DNA of 64,000 nucleotides from Methylobacterium sp. WL1 (GTDB lineage Bacteria; Pseudomonadota; Alphaproteobacteria; Rhizobiales; Beijerinckiaceae): assembly GCF_008000895.1 (NCBI RefSeq), contig NZ_CP042823.1:248001-312000 (forward strand), read 5' to 3'. Each line of letters starts with the position of its first letter. The stretch's first letter is position 1. The notes under the pieces were generated by a model. The model had not been told where the DNA came from. It made no database searches and worked only from the letters and a program-made list of their open reading frames with translations. Shown here piece by piece: positions 1-8,687 of this stretch. A program made the position numbers and the translations under genes.

Positions 1-1179
1 TGCGCCGAGAGCTTCGACGAGCATTCGGCCGACAACATCCGCGACTTCTTCCGGGTGTTCCTGCAGATGGCGATGGTGCTCACCTTTGCGGGCGGCTCGC
101 CCGTGGTGAAGGTCGGGCGTATCGCCGGCCAGTTCGCCAAGCCGCGCTCGTCCCCCACCGAGACCCTCGATGGCGTGAGCCTGCCGAGCTACCGCGGCGA
201 CATCGTCAACGGCATCGGCTTCACGGAGGAGGCCCGCACGCCGGATCCGCGCCGTCAGGTCGAGGCTTACCGGCAATCGGCCGCGACCCTGAACCTGCTG
301 CGCGCCTTCGCCACCGGCGGCTACGCCAACCTGGAGAACGCGCACCGCTGGATGCTGGGCTTCGTGAAGGATTCGCCGCAATCCTCGCGCTACCAGGATG
401 TCGCCGGCCGCATGACCGACGCGCTCGACTTCATGCGGGCGATCGGCATCAACCCGGAAACCCACCCTGAGGTGCGGACCACCGATTTCTACACCAGCCA
501 CGAGGCCCTGCTGCTCGGCTACGAGGAGGCGCTGACCCGCGTCGACTCGACCACGGGCGATTGGTACGCGACCTCCGGGCACATGCTGTGGATCGGCGAC
601 CGCACGCGGCAGCCGGACCATGCGCATGTCGAATACGCCCGCGGGATCAAGAACCCGATCGGCCTGAAATGCGGTCCGTCCATGCAGGCGGACGGCCTGA
701 TCCGGCTGGTCGATCAGTTGAACCCGGAGAACGAGCCCGGCCGGCTCAGCCTGATCTGCCGGTTCGGCGCCGACAAGGTCGGCGACCACCTTCCGGGCCT
801 GATCCGGGCGGTCGAGCGGGAAGGGCGATCGGTGGTCTGGATCTGCGACCCGATGCACGGCAACACCGTCGCGGCGGGCCGCTACAAGACCCGGCCGTTC
901 GACCGGGTGATGGAGGAGATCGAGGGCTTCTTCGGCGTCCACCGGGCCGAGGGCACGTTCGCGGGCGGCATCCACCTCGAGATGACCGGCAAGGACGTGA
1001 CCGAGTGCACCGGCGGCGCCCGGGCGCTCACGGCCGACGACCTGCAGGACCGCTACCACACCTACTGTGACCCGCGCCTCAACGCCGAGCAGGCGCTGGA
1101 GGTGGCGTTCCGCACGGCCGAGCTGGTCAAGACCGAGCGGAGCCACATCGAGCGCCCGCGCCTCGACGCGGCCGAGTAA
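1..1179 (+). CDS. aroG: Class II 3-deoxy-7-phosphoheptulonate (DAHP) synthase, 5' end missing
   Basis: This gene encodes the enzyme that condenses phosphoenolpyruvate with erythrose 4-phosphate in the first step of the shikimate pathway to aromatic amino acids. The frame is open from base 1, so the N-terminus lies outside the window; about 392 C-terminal residues are visible of a family that is usually about 450-460 long. Class II features are clear: [18 protein letters not shown], the [12 protein letters not shown] stretch, the [13 protein letters not shown] segment, [10 protein letters not shown], and a late GGIHLEMTG motif. These carry substrate and metal ligands in plant and mycobacterial class II enzymes. 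A perfect inverted repeat follows the stop codon. The symbol aroG is the common one for this class; aroF or aroH could be used in some genomes. Confidence 0.95.
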   Translation, partial: CAESFDEHSADNIRDFFRVFLQMAMVLTFAGGSPVVKVGRIAGQFAKPRSSPTETLDGVSLPSYRGDIVNGIGFTEEARTPDPRRQVEAYRQSAATLNLLRAFATGGYANLENAHRWMLGFVKDSPQSSRYQDVAGRMTDALDFMRAIGINPETHPEVRTTDFYTSHEALLLGYEEALTRVDSTTGDWYATSGHMLWIGDRTRQPDHAHVEYARGIKNPIGLKCGPSMQADGLIRLVDQLNPENEPGRLSLICRFGADKVGDHLPGLIRAVEREGRSVVWICDPMHGNTVAAGRYKTRPFDRVMEEIEGFFGVHRAEGTFAGGIHLEMTGKDVTECTGGARALTADDLQDRYHTYCDPRLNAEQALEVAFRTAELVKTERSHIERPRLDAAE

Positions 1180-1186
1180 GGCGCCA

Positions 1187-1213
1187 ATCCCTCCCCCGCG
1201 CCGGGGGAGGGAT
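1187..1213. terminator. Bidirectional hairpin between convergent genes
   Basis: The arms 1187-1197 and 1203-1213 are perfectly complementary over 11 bases around a GCGCC loop. The hairpin sits in the 38-base space between the convergent DAHP synthase and GGDEF-EAL genes. There is no long T tract, so termination efficiency is inferred from position and stem stability. Confidence 0.6.
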
Positions 1214-1217
1214 GCTT

Positions 1218-4142
1218 TCAGGCGATCGCCCGGGCGGCGCCGTTCCAGCGCTGGATGACCTCGCTGACTTGGGAGACCGGAACCGGCCGGCTGATCAGGT
1301 AGCCCTGGACCTCGTCGCAGCCTTCGGCGCGCAGATGCGCGAGCTGCGCTTCCGTCTCCACACCCTCGGCGGTGGTGGTCATGCCGAGGCTGGAGCCCAG
1401 CCCGATCACCGCCCGGACGATGAAGTCGGTCCCGTCCTTCACGCACAGGTCGCGCACGAAGGACTGGTCGATCTTGATCTTGTCGAACGGGAAGCTGCGC
1501 AGGTAGCTCAGCGACGAGTAGCCGGTGCCGAAATCGTCCATCGAGACCCGCACGCCGAGCGCCTTCAGGCTGTGCAGGATCGCGGTGGTCGCGCCGGGAT
1601 TGGCCACCAGCACCGATTCGGTGATCTCCAGCTCCAGGCGGCGGCCGGGCAGGCCGGTCCGGCGGAGGGCCTCGCGCACCGCGGTGACGAGGCTCGCCGA
1701 GGTGAACTGCACCGCAGAGACGTTCACCGCTACCTTGAGCCCGTCCGGCCAGCGGGCGGCCTCCTCGCAGGCCCGGCGGAGAACCCATTCGCCGAGCGGG
1801 ACGATCAGGCCCAGCTCCTCGGCGATCGGGATGAACTCGGCGGGCGAGACGAAGCCGCGGGTCGGATGGTCCCAGCGCAGCAACGCCTCGAAGCCGCAGA
1901 TTCGGTCCGTGTCGAGGCTGTAAATCGGTTGGTAATAGACCTCGAACGCCTCGCGGATCAGCGCGTCGCGCAAATCGCGCTCCAAGAGCCGCCGCGCCTG
2001 AAGGCGGGCATCCATCTCGGGCTCGAAGAACCGGAACGAGCCCCGGGCCTCGGTCTTGCCGCGGTCGAGGGCGACCTCGGCGTTCTTCAGGAGCTTCTCG
2101 CAGCTGGCCCCGTCGCTCGGTGCCAGGGTGATGCCGATGGTCAGCCCGACGCTGATCTCGTGGTTGCTCAGGCTGTAGGGCGCGCTCAACACCGCGATGA
2201 TCCGGCGGGCCAGGATCGCGGCCTCCTCCGGGCGGTCGACGCCGCGCTGGACGACGATGAACTCGTCCGCGCCGAGCCGGGCGACGCAGTCGATCTCGCG
2301 CACGCAGGCGGTGAGCCGCTCGCCGACAGCCGCAAGCAGCTCGTCGCCGACCCCGTGCCCGAGCGTCTCGTTGACCGGGCGGAAGTCGTCGAGGTCGATC
2401 GCGAAGACGGCGAAGCCCGAATCGCGTCCGGCCTGCGCCACCGCCATCTCGATCTGCTGGCCCAGGGCTTCGCGGTTCGGCAGGCCGGTCACCGTGTCGT
2501 GGTGCGCCAGGAAGGCGATGCGGGCCTCGGCGCGGCGGCGCTCGGTGACGTCTTCGTAGGTCGCCACGAAGCCGCCATCGGCGGTCTCGCGGCGGTCGAT
2601 CGAGACGGTGCGGCCGTTGGCGAGTTCCTGGAACTGCGTGTGCCAGATGCCACCGCGATGCGCCTCGTGCTCCTGGTGGAGGAGGGCGGCGAGGTCGCTG
2701 CCGGGATGGTTGCCGGCCACGAGGCTCGCCCGCATCACGTCCTGCGCCGACATCCCCGGAACGATCGTCCCGGGGGCCAGGCCGTAGATCTCGCTGTAGC
2801 GCCGGTTCACCACCATCAGGCGATGCTGCGCGTCGTAGAGGCAGAGGCCCTGGGACATGTTGTCCAGCGCTGCGTCGAGCCGCAGGTTGGTCTCGGTCAG
2901 CCGGTCCTCCTGCTCCTTGAGCAGGCTGATGTCGCTGCACACGGCCACGAAGCCCCCTGACTGGGTGGCGCTTCGGCTCACCCGCAGCCAGCGGCCGTCC
3001 GCAAGCCGGATGTCGCCGTCGCGGGCGAGCGCCAGGAAGCACTCGTCGAGGGATTGCGAGCCGGTGCCGGAACCGTCCTCGGTATCCGACGGGCAAATGC
3101 CCGCCAGGATCGCGGCCTCGAGGCCGTCGAAGAAGCGCAGCGCCTGGGCGTTGGCGAGCGCGATGCACCCCACGGCGTCGACCACCACCACACCTTCGCG
3201 GGAGGTCTGCAGCGCGTCCGTCACCAGGGCCTCGGCGACCCGGCGCTGGCTGACCTCGCGCTGCATCATCGCCTGGATGTTGTCGCGCATCACCGCCATC
3301 GCGCGGAGCAGGCTGCCGAGCTCGTCCCGGCCGCCGGCCGGGATCCGGTCGTCGAGGCGTCCGCTGGCGATCCGCTCCGCTGCCGCCGAGGCATCGGCCA
3401 GGGGGCCGGTGATCCGGCGGTTGAGCAGCCAGGCGATCAGCGCGCAGGCGAACACCGCCAGCCCCGCCGCGATGGCGTTGACGTGGATCTCCCGGGCCAC
3501 CAGCATCCGGGCCGCCTGCCGGAAGGTGAAGCCGTCGCCCGCCGTGTAGTTGACCAGCAGGTCGATCTGGTTGTCGACCACGCTGGCATACTGGTCCAGC
3601 GCGTCCCAGCGCTCGGGACGGGCGGTGGCCGGGTCGAGGCCGCGGCGCATCTCCTCCCAAGCAGCCACCGCGGCCTGGACGGCGCCCGCGGTGCGCACCG
3701 ACCGGTCCGATTGCGAGCGCTCCACGGCGATGGTCAGGTCTTCGGCGAGCGTCGTCGAGAGATCGGCGATCTCGGCATCCAGCTTGGCCGCCTGGGCGGC
3801 GTCGCGGACATGAGTCCGGCGCGCGAAGACGCTGCGCATCTTCGCGAAATCCGCCGCGGTCGCCCGGGCATAATTGATCGACATCAGCGACTCGTCATAG
3901 GTGCGATTGACGAGCGCCCCGACATGCGAGATCGCCACCACGGCATAGAGTCCGAGCGCGCCCGACAGCAGGCTCATGCCCAGGAACGCGACGAAGATCC
4001 GACCGCGGATCGTCGCCGAAACGCCCGTGATGCCGCGCATAAAGCGCATCAGACCCGAAGGCGGTCGCTCAGCCGTCGCTCTCTCGGGGTCTCGCATCGC
4101 ACCGCGCCGTGTGACAGGTTCCATGAACCGTAATTGCCACAT
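1218..4142 (-). CDS. Membrane-bound HAMP-PAS-GGDEF-EAL cyclic-di-GMP signalling protein
   Basis: This 974-residue protein probably makes or degrades cyclic di-GMP, or does both, in response to an outside signal. It has a membrane segment near residues 45-70, a helical periplasmic region, a second membrane segment near 220-240, a HAMP linker, and two PAS-like domains. GGDEF and EAL domains follow. The GGDEF motif reads GADEF at residues 624-628, with an RxxD inhibitory site (REID) five residues before it. The EAL domain keeps EALLRW (E752), the DDFGTGYSSL loop and the KIKIDQSF stretch, so phosphodiesterase activity is expected. The altered GGDEF may be a weak cyclase or a GTP-sensing allosteric site. 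The first ATG is used here; an in-frame ATG seven codons later is also possible. It stands alone on the minus strand. Confidence 0.92.
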   Translation of the reverse strand: MWQLRFMEPVTRRGAMRDPERATAERPPSGLMRFMRGITGVSATIRGRIFVAFLGMSLLSGALGLYAVVAISHVGALVNRTYDESLMSINYARATAADFAKMRSVFARRTHVRDAAQAAKLDAEIADLSTTLAEDLTIAVERSQSDRSVRTAGAVQAAVAAWEEMRRGLDPATARPERWDALDQYASVVDNQIDLLVNYTAGDGFTFRQAARMLVAREIHVNAIAAGLAVFACALIAWLLNRRITGPLADASAAAERIASGRLDDRIPAGGRDELGSLLRAMAVMRDNIQAMMQREVSQRRVAEALVTDALQTSREGVVVVDAVGCIALANAQALRFFDGLEAAILAGICPSDTEDGSGTGSQSLDECFLALARDGDIRLADGRWLRVSRSATQSGGFVAVCSDISLLKEQEDRLTETNLRLDAALDNMSQGLCLYDAQHRLMVVNRRYSEIYGLAPGTIVPGMSAQDVMRASLVAGNHPGSDLAALLHQEHEAHRGGIWHTQFQELANGRTVSIDRRETADGGFVATYEDVTERRRAEARIAFLAHHDTVTGLPNREALGQQIEMAVAQAGRDSGFAVFAIDLDDFRPVNETLGHGVGDELLAAVGERLTACVREIDCVARLGADEFIVVQRGVDRPEEAAILARRIIAVLSAPYSLSNHEISVGLTIGITLAPSDGASCEKLLKNAEVALDRGKTEARGSFRFFEPEMDARLQARRLLERDLRDALIREAFEVYYQPIYSLDTDRICGFEALLRWDHPTRGFVSPAEFIPIAEELGLIVPLGEWVLRRACEEAARWPDGLKVAVNVSAVQFTSASLVTAVREALRRTGLPGRRLELEITESVLVANPGATTAILHSLKALGVRVSMDDFGTGYSSLSYLRSFPFDKIKIDQSFVRDLCVKDGTDFIVRAVIGLGSSLGMTTTAEGVETEAQLAHLRAEGCDEVQGYLISRPVPVSQVSEVIQRWNGAARAIA

Positions 4143-4308
4143 GTTAAGAGCCGATTAGCCGGAGCGATTATCGGTTCGTCTTATGGATAAACGTTTTGGG
4201 CGGTTTCTGGTCTCGCAAACAGCCCATTTCCGTGGAACGTGCGGGTTTTCGAAAATGATTTCGCAATAAAGTCTCAGGTAGATTGCCTCGATCAGCCCGA
4301 GGAATGCC

Positions 4309-4686
4309 ATGGCCCCCGCTGCGCCGAGTATGCCCGTCCCGCTCCGCTGGAAATCGGCTCTGCCGGCGACCCTCGCGCTGGCCCTCGGCCTGATCTGCGG
4401 CCTGATCCTGGTCGGCGACCTGGAAGCCTCCGGATTGCTGGTGTCTCAGAAAGGCCGCGCGTTCCAACCGGGAAACATCGCACTCAGCCGCGGCGAGACG
4501 GTGACGTTCGTCAACGACGACAGCGACCTGCTGCACCACGTGTTCGTGGAATCCGATACGTTCAGCTTCGATTCCGGCGATCAGGAGCCGGGCAGCCGCA
4601 CGCCGGTCACCTTCACCGAGCGTGGTACCTTTCAGGTGCTCTGCGGCATCCACCCGAAGATGAAGCTCGTGGTGCGGGTGAACTGA
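4309..4686 (+). CDS. Membrane-anchored cupredoxin (blue copper protein)
   Basis: This is a 125-residue single-domain cupredoxin, likely a periplasmic electron carrier or copper-binding protein. An uncleaved anchor or signal segment spans about residues 16-36. The type 1 copper ligands are visible as a His in the LLHHVFV segment (His76 or His77) and Cys112, His115 and Met118 in the CGIHPKM loop, which resembles plastocyanin and pseudoazurin C-terminal loops. The gene stands alone, divergent from the GGDEF-EAL gene across 166 bases. Its redox partner cannot be read from the neighbourhood. Confidence 0.85.
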   Translation: MAPAAPSMPVPLRWKSALPATLALALGLICGLILVGDLEASGLLVSQKGRAFQPGNIALSRGETVTFVNDDSDLLHHVFVESDTFSFDSGDQEPGSRTPVTFTERGTFQVLCGIHPKMKLVVRVN

Positions 4687-4975
4687 GACCGGTTCGACGG
4701 TCCGGGGAAGCCCCTTTGCTTCTGATCCCAGGCCGTTTCGCTCGCGCAACTCAGGCATCCAGTGCCGCGCGCGATCTCAGACCGTGACGCCTCCGTGGTT
4801 TGCGCGGCTACGTTCGCAAGGTGGCTGGACGTGCGGCGAAGGTTCCGCCAACTCGCGACGCCGAGCGCCGGAGGATCAGTTCCCACGCCTCTCGGGGTGC
4901 CGAGAAGCAGCCCGGGATGAAAGAGAGTTCGTAGAGGCGAGGGCGCCGAGAGAACCCTCCTCCAGCCTCAGCCGA
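4687..4975. other. Intergenic space, nothing recognised
   Basis: The 289 bases between the convergent cupredoxin and RND adaptor genes hold only low-quality open frames on both strands. No RNA gene, repeat or clear terminator was seen. Confidence 0.5.
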
Positions 4976-6274
4976 TCACCGCTCCGCGGCCCGGATCGGC
5001 TTGGTCTGCTGTGCCGGCTTCACGCGCTCGATCGTCTGGCCGTCGCGCAGCTCCGGAGGCGGGCTGAAGATGATGTGGCTATCGGCTGCCAAGCCCGATT
5101 CGAGTTCGAGACTCCGCCCGAGATCGCGCCGGACCTTGATCGTGCGCCAGGTCACCCGGTCGTCCTCGCCGACTTCCGCGACCTGAAAACCGTTGCGGTT
5201 GAAGACGGTCGCCTCGGCTGGAACCGAGACGCTCTCCTCGGTGCGCGGGATCTTCAGCGTCACGGTGGCGTAGAGCCCGGCCCGAAGCGCCCGGTCGGGG
5301 TTGGGCACGTCCACCTGCGTGGTCAGGGTCCGCGAGGCGGCATTCAACGCCACCGAGCTGCGCTCGACGAAGCCGCCGAAACGGCGGCCCGGGATCTGCG
5401 GGACGCGGATCTCGGCCTGGACGCCCGGCTTGACGCCCACGGCATCGTTCTGCGGCACGTTCACGGTGATGCGCAGGACACTGTCCTGGTCCATGCTGAG
5501 GAGCGGCGTGCCGCCGTTATCGGCTCTCACCAGATCGCCGACATCGACGTTGCGGGTCGTGACCACGCCGTCGAACGGTGCGACCACCCGCTCGAACGCC
5601 GTGAGCGCCTTTAGGCGGTCGACCACGGCCTCCTGCGACGTGATGTTGGCGGTGGCGACCTTCACGCCCGCCTCGGCGGCCGCAAGGGTTGCGGCCTGCG
5701 AGAGCACGCTCGCCTGCGACGTGTCGGCGTTCTGGCGCGAGGCCCAGCCCTGGACGGCCAGGGTCGAGGTGCGGTTGTTGGTCAGGTTGGCGAGGTTGAC
5801 GTTGGCCCGGGCCTGCTCGACCTGCGCCTGAGCCTGCAGCAGCTGCGCCTTCAGCTGGCCGACCTGAGCCTCGGCCTGCGCGCGTTGCTGGTCGAGGTCC
5901 GGGGCCGCGATGCGCAGGAGCAGGTCGCCGGCCTTGACCCGGGAGCCGATATCGACCCGTCGTTCGGCGATGTAACCAGTGGCGCGGGCCGCGATCGCCG
6001 CGGTCGTGAAAGCCTGTGTCTCGCCCGGCAGCATCAGGTCGAGGGGCCCGTTGGCCCGCTCCGCCACGACGGTGCGCACCTGGGGGACCAGGGTCTTGAT
6101 CCGTTCCAGGGTCGCGGTGGCCTCGACGTCCCGCTGCCAGTGGTTGTAGGCGCCGTAACCCAGCAATCCGAGCGCGGTGAGGCCCACGAGGACGAAGGGG
6201 CGCTTGCCGGGCGGCGGGGGGATATCCTTAGGGCCACCCTCAGCCGCGTCTCGAGCCGCGTCTTGCGCCTTCAT
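4976..6274 (-). CDS. RND efflux pump periplasmic adaptor subunit (membrane fusion protein)
   Basis: This 432-residue protein belongs to the HlyD/AcrA adaptor family, which bridges an inner-membrane RND pump and an outer-membrane channel. A membrane anchor lies at about residues 26-45. The biotinyl-lipoyl half motif (ARATGYIAERRVDIGSRVKAGD) is followed by a long Ala/Gln-rich coiled-coil hairpin (about 115-210), the second lipoyl half (VVAPFDGVVTTRNVDVGDLV), a beta-barrel and a membrane-proximal domain. No RND pump gene or outer-membrane factor is beside it, so it is an orphan adaptor or works with a pump encoded elsewhere. The start overlaps a 29-codon ORF by ATGA, and the EI24-family gene lies just upstream on the same strand. 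Confidence 0.9.
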   Translation of the reverse strand: MKAQDAARDAAEGGPKDIPPPPGKRPFVLVGLTALGLLGYGAYNHWQRDVEATATLERIKTLVPQVRTVVAERANGPLDLMLPGETQAFTTAAIAARATGYIAERRVDIGSRVKAGDLLLRIAAPDLDQQRAQAEAQVGQLKAQLLQAQAQVEQARANVNLANLTNNRTSTLAVQGWASRQNADTSQASVLSQAATLAAAEAGVKVATANITSQEAVVDRLKALTAFERVVAPFDGVVTTRNVDVGDLVRADNGGTPLLSMDQDSVLRITVNVPQNDAVGVKPGVQAEIRVPQIPGRRFGGFVERSSVALNAASRTLTTQVDVPNPDRALRAGLYATVTLKIPRTEESVSVPAEATVFNRNGFQVAEVGEDDRVTWRTIKVRRDLGRSLELESGLAADSHIIFSPPPELRDGQTIERVKPAQQTKPIRAAER

Positions 6275-6360
6275 CGTTCGGCTCTCCGCCGCGAATACCG
6301 CCTCTTCTCGTCACGGTAGCGGCCGAAGACCGCGACGAACAGAGCGAGGCTTCGCCGCAT
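6271..6360 (-). CDS. Possible 29-residue basic peptide between EI24 and adaptor genes
   Basis: A 29-codon frame starts 5 bases after the EI24-type gene and ends in an ATGA overlap with the adaptor start. It encodes a short hydrophobic N-terminus followed by an arginine-rich tail. The spacing is what translational coupling would look like, but such a short GC-rich frame can arise by chance. I do not recognise it. Confidence 0.25.
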   Translation of the reverse strand: MRRSLALFVAVFGRYRDEKRRYSRRRAER

Positions 6361-6365
6361 CGCGA

Positions 6366-7070
6366 CTATCGCGCCACCGGCCCTTCCAAGCGCAGGCGTC
6401 GGCTGAGCCGCTTGTGCAGGTGGACCATCAGGGCGATCCCGAACAGCGGCGTCAGCAGGTTGAGGATCGGCACAACCATCAGGGCCGACATCAGGCAGCC
6501 GGCGCCGAGCGTCCGGAATGCGAAGGTCTTGCGCATGTCGGCGGCCTCCGGGAGTGGCCGGAACCGGGCCGCCGCCATCTCGAAATATTCCCGCGCCAGC
6601 AGGTAGGCGTTGGCACCGAAGAACGCCGCGATCCCGATGACCGGCACGAAGAAGATCACCAGGGCCGCCAGGTTGACGAGCAGCGTCACACCCGCGAAGC
6701 GCACCGCGTAGAAGAGCGCGGTGCCGAGCGGCATCGGCCGGCCCGGGGGATCGTTCGGGAAGTCCGTGCGCTCGACGATCGCGGCGGCATCGTCGAGAAA
6801 GAACCCGGCCACCAGGATCGAGATCGCAGGCATGAGGTAGGCCAGCACCACGAACAAGCCGAAGCCCGCAAGGTAGTAGGCGAGGTTGTCGAGGATCGGG
6901 TACTGGGCGGAGATGTGGTGGCTCGCCTGGAACGCCTCGACGAGGTGGGTCAGGCCGAACCAGAGCAGGACCAGGAGCCCGAGCGTCAGGCTCAGGGATT
7001 TCCACAGAATCGCCCGCAGCGGCGGGGAGAAGGTCTGGCGCAAAGCCGCCGCGGCGGACTCGACGATCAT
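6366..7070 (-). CDS. EI24/CysZ-like multi-pass membrane protein
   Basis: This 234-residue protein has four to six strongly hydrophobic segments, including stretches such as LGLLVLLWFGL, LAYYLAGFGLFVVLAYLMP and LAALVIFFVPVIGIAAFFGANAYLLAREYFE. The last matches the conserved pattern of the EI24 (etoposide-induced 2.4/CysZ) family, which in enterobacteria includes the sulfate transporter CysZ. A sulfate role here is only a family-level possibility, because no cysteine genes are nearby. I chose the ATG at 7068-7070 (MIVESAAAAL) because the longer upstream extension is arginine-rich and unlike the family. It precedes the RND adaptor on the same strand. Confidence 0.82.
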   Translation of the reverse strand: MIVESAAAALRQTFSPPLRAILWKSLSLTLGLLVLLWFGLTHLVEAFQASHHISAQYPILDNLAYYLAGFGLFVVLAYLMPAISILVAGFFLDDAAAIVERTDFPNDPPGRPMPLGTALFYAVRFAGVTLLVNLAALVIFFVPVIGIAAFFGANAYLLAREYFEMAAARFRPLPEAADMRKTFAFRTLGAGCLMSALMVVPILNLLTPLFGIALMVHLHKRLSRRLRLEGPVAR

Positions 7071-7244
7071 CGGGCGGGGTTTCCGGCTTGAGCGCTTGCC
7101 GCCGATGAGACACCGGTTCGGCGCGAAGGAGCGCGAGACCTCGGGGACGCGGCGCCGGAAGCGGCGCGGCAGCGTTGTGAAGCGGTGTGGCGACCGGCGC
7201 AAGGCCGGGCACGGCCGCACCGGAGCGAGCGGACAGGAGCGCGC

Positions 7245-8597
7245 GTGCAGGATACCAGGGTGAAGGCCTCGACTTCATCGCATGCTGAGGTCCGCTCCGC
7301 GGATCCGCCGCGCGCGCCGGATTACCGGCCGCGCCTGGCGCCGCTGCCCAGGGATCCGGAGGTGCTGGTGATCGGCGCCGGTGCCGCCGGGATCGGCGCG
7401 GCACGGACCCTGGTGGAGCAGGGCGTGCGTGTCGCCGTGCTGGAGGCCCGCGAGCGGATCGGCGGCCGGGCCTTCACGGTGACGATTCGCGGCCATGCCC
7501 TCGACCTCGGGGCCCATTGGCTCCATGCCGGGCCGATCAACCCGCTGGTCGCGTTGGGCCGGACGCGCGGAGAGCGCCTGAAGCTGGCTCCCCAGGAGAG
7601 CCACGTCTGGGTCGACCGCCGCCGGGGCAGCCCCGAGGAGATCCGGGCCAACGCCCGGGCCTTCGACCGGGCGGACCAGGCCATGACCCGCGGCGCGGCG
7701 CAGCCGGGGCCGGACCGCCCGGCCAAGACCGCGCTTCCCCAGGGGCTCGGCCCCTGGGGCAACCGCGTTGCGCAGGTCCACGGGCTGGTCTCGGGCCGAG
7801 CGCTCGACGAGGTCTCCCTCCACGATTTCCCGAGCCTCGAATACAGCGAGAACTTTTTTCTGGCCGGGGGCTACGGCAGCTACCTCGCCCGGCTCGCCAA
7901 CGACCTGCCGATCGCGCTCGCGAGCCCGGTGACCCGCATCGACTGGTCGGACAGCACGGTGCGCGTGGAGACGGCCGACGGCACCGCCTATCGGGCCCGG
8001 GCGGTGATCGTGACGGTGCCGGTCATGGTGCTGCGCAACGGCCCGGCCTTCTCGCCGCCGCTGCCGAACGCGGTCCGGGCGGCGATCGACGGCTTCTCCA
8101 CCGGGATCTACGAGCACGCGGTGCTGCACTGGCCGTCCAGCCCGTTCCGGGGCCGCGACCGGCTGGCGGCGATCCACGGCACGCGACCGGCGCCGGCCGG
8201 CCTGCTCACCCGGATCGACGATACGCCGTTCCACTATTACGAGCTCGACGTGCACGAGGCCGAGGCACTCGACGCGGCTGGCTCGGGCCCGGACGGGGTG
8301 CGCCGCCATGTCCGAGCGGTCCTGGCCGAGCAGTTCGGCCGGGCGCGGCTGCGCGACCTGACGATCCCGGCGGTGAGCGCGTGGCGGCACGATCCCTGGT
8401 CCCGCGGCTCCTGGGCGGTGGTGCCCCCCGGCCACGCGCCGGCCCGCGCTTTCCTGCGCGCGCCGCTCGCCGACACCGTCTGGTTCGCCGGCGAGGCGCT
8501 GTCGCGGCTGCAATGGGGCACCGTGGGCGGCGCCTACGAGGATGGCACCCGCGCCGCCGCGGCCGCCGCCGAGCGTATCCGCGCGGGCACAGGCTGA
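7245..8597 (+). CDS. FAD-dependent amine oxidase family protein
   Basis: This is a flavoprotein of the amine oxidase (monoamine/polyamine oxidase) family, about 450 residues. The FAD-binding Rossmann motif VIGAGAAGIGAARTL is near the N-terminus, followed by LEARERIGGRAFT. The C-terminal FAD motif includes VWFAGEALSRLQWGTVGGAYEDG, typical of the family. The start is the GTG at 7245, chosen because an AGGAG sequence sits five bases upstream; a GTG at 7260 is the alternative. The substrate could be a primary amine or polyamine and cannot be told from sequence. It is divergent from the EI24-type gene and followed by the CNBD membrane protein on the same strand. Confidence 0.9.
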   Translation: MQDTRVKASTSSHAEVRSADPPRAPDYRPRLAPLPRDPEVLVIGAGAAGIGAARTLVEQGVRVAVLEARERIGGRAFTVTIRGHALDLGAHWLHAGPINPLVALGRTRGERLKLAPQESHVWVDRRRGSPEEIRANARAFDRADQAMTRGAAQPGPDRPAKTALPQGLGPWGNRVAQVHGLVSGRALDEVSLHDFPSLEYSENFFLAGGYGSYLARLANDLPIALASPVTRIDWSDSTVRVETADGTAYRARAVIVTVPVMVLRNGPAFSPPLPNAVRAAIDGFSTGIYEHAVLHWPSSPFRGRDRLAAIHGTRPAPAGLLTRIDDTPFHYYELDVHEAEALDAAGSGPDGVRRHVRAVLAEQFGRARLRDLTIPAVSAWRHDPWSRGSWAVVPPGHAPARAFLRAPLADTVWFAGEALSRLQWGTVGGAYEDGTRAAAAAAERIRAGTG

Positions 8598-8687
8598 GGC
8601 GCACGCGCACCGCCCACGGGCGCGCGCCTTGCCGGAGCCCGGCGGGACGGGCATCCCGCTCAAGCTCGGGACGTGGTGGAGGCGCGC

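Noticed and set aside
1212..2960. Long plus-strand open frame opposite the GGDEF-EAL gene
   Set aside because: It is antisense to a clearly conserved gene and its composition is typical of GC-rich shadow frames.
4143..4200. Possible flagellar-sigma promoter (CCGATAA) upstream of the GGDEF-EAL gene
   Set aside because: A CCGATAA-like box exists on the minus strand but no TAAA box at the correct distance was found.
6177..7091. Plus-strand frame rich in Glu, Gln and Arg
   Set aside because: It is the complement of the EI24-type and adaptor genes and shows no domain pattern.
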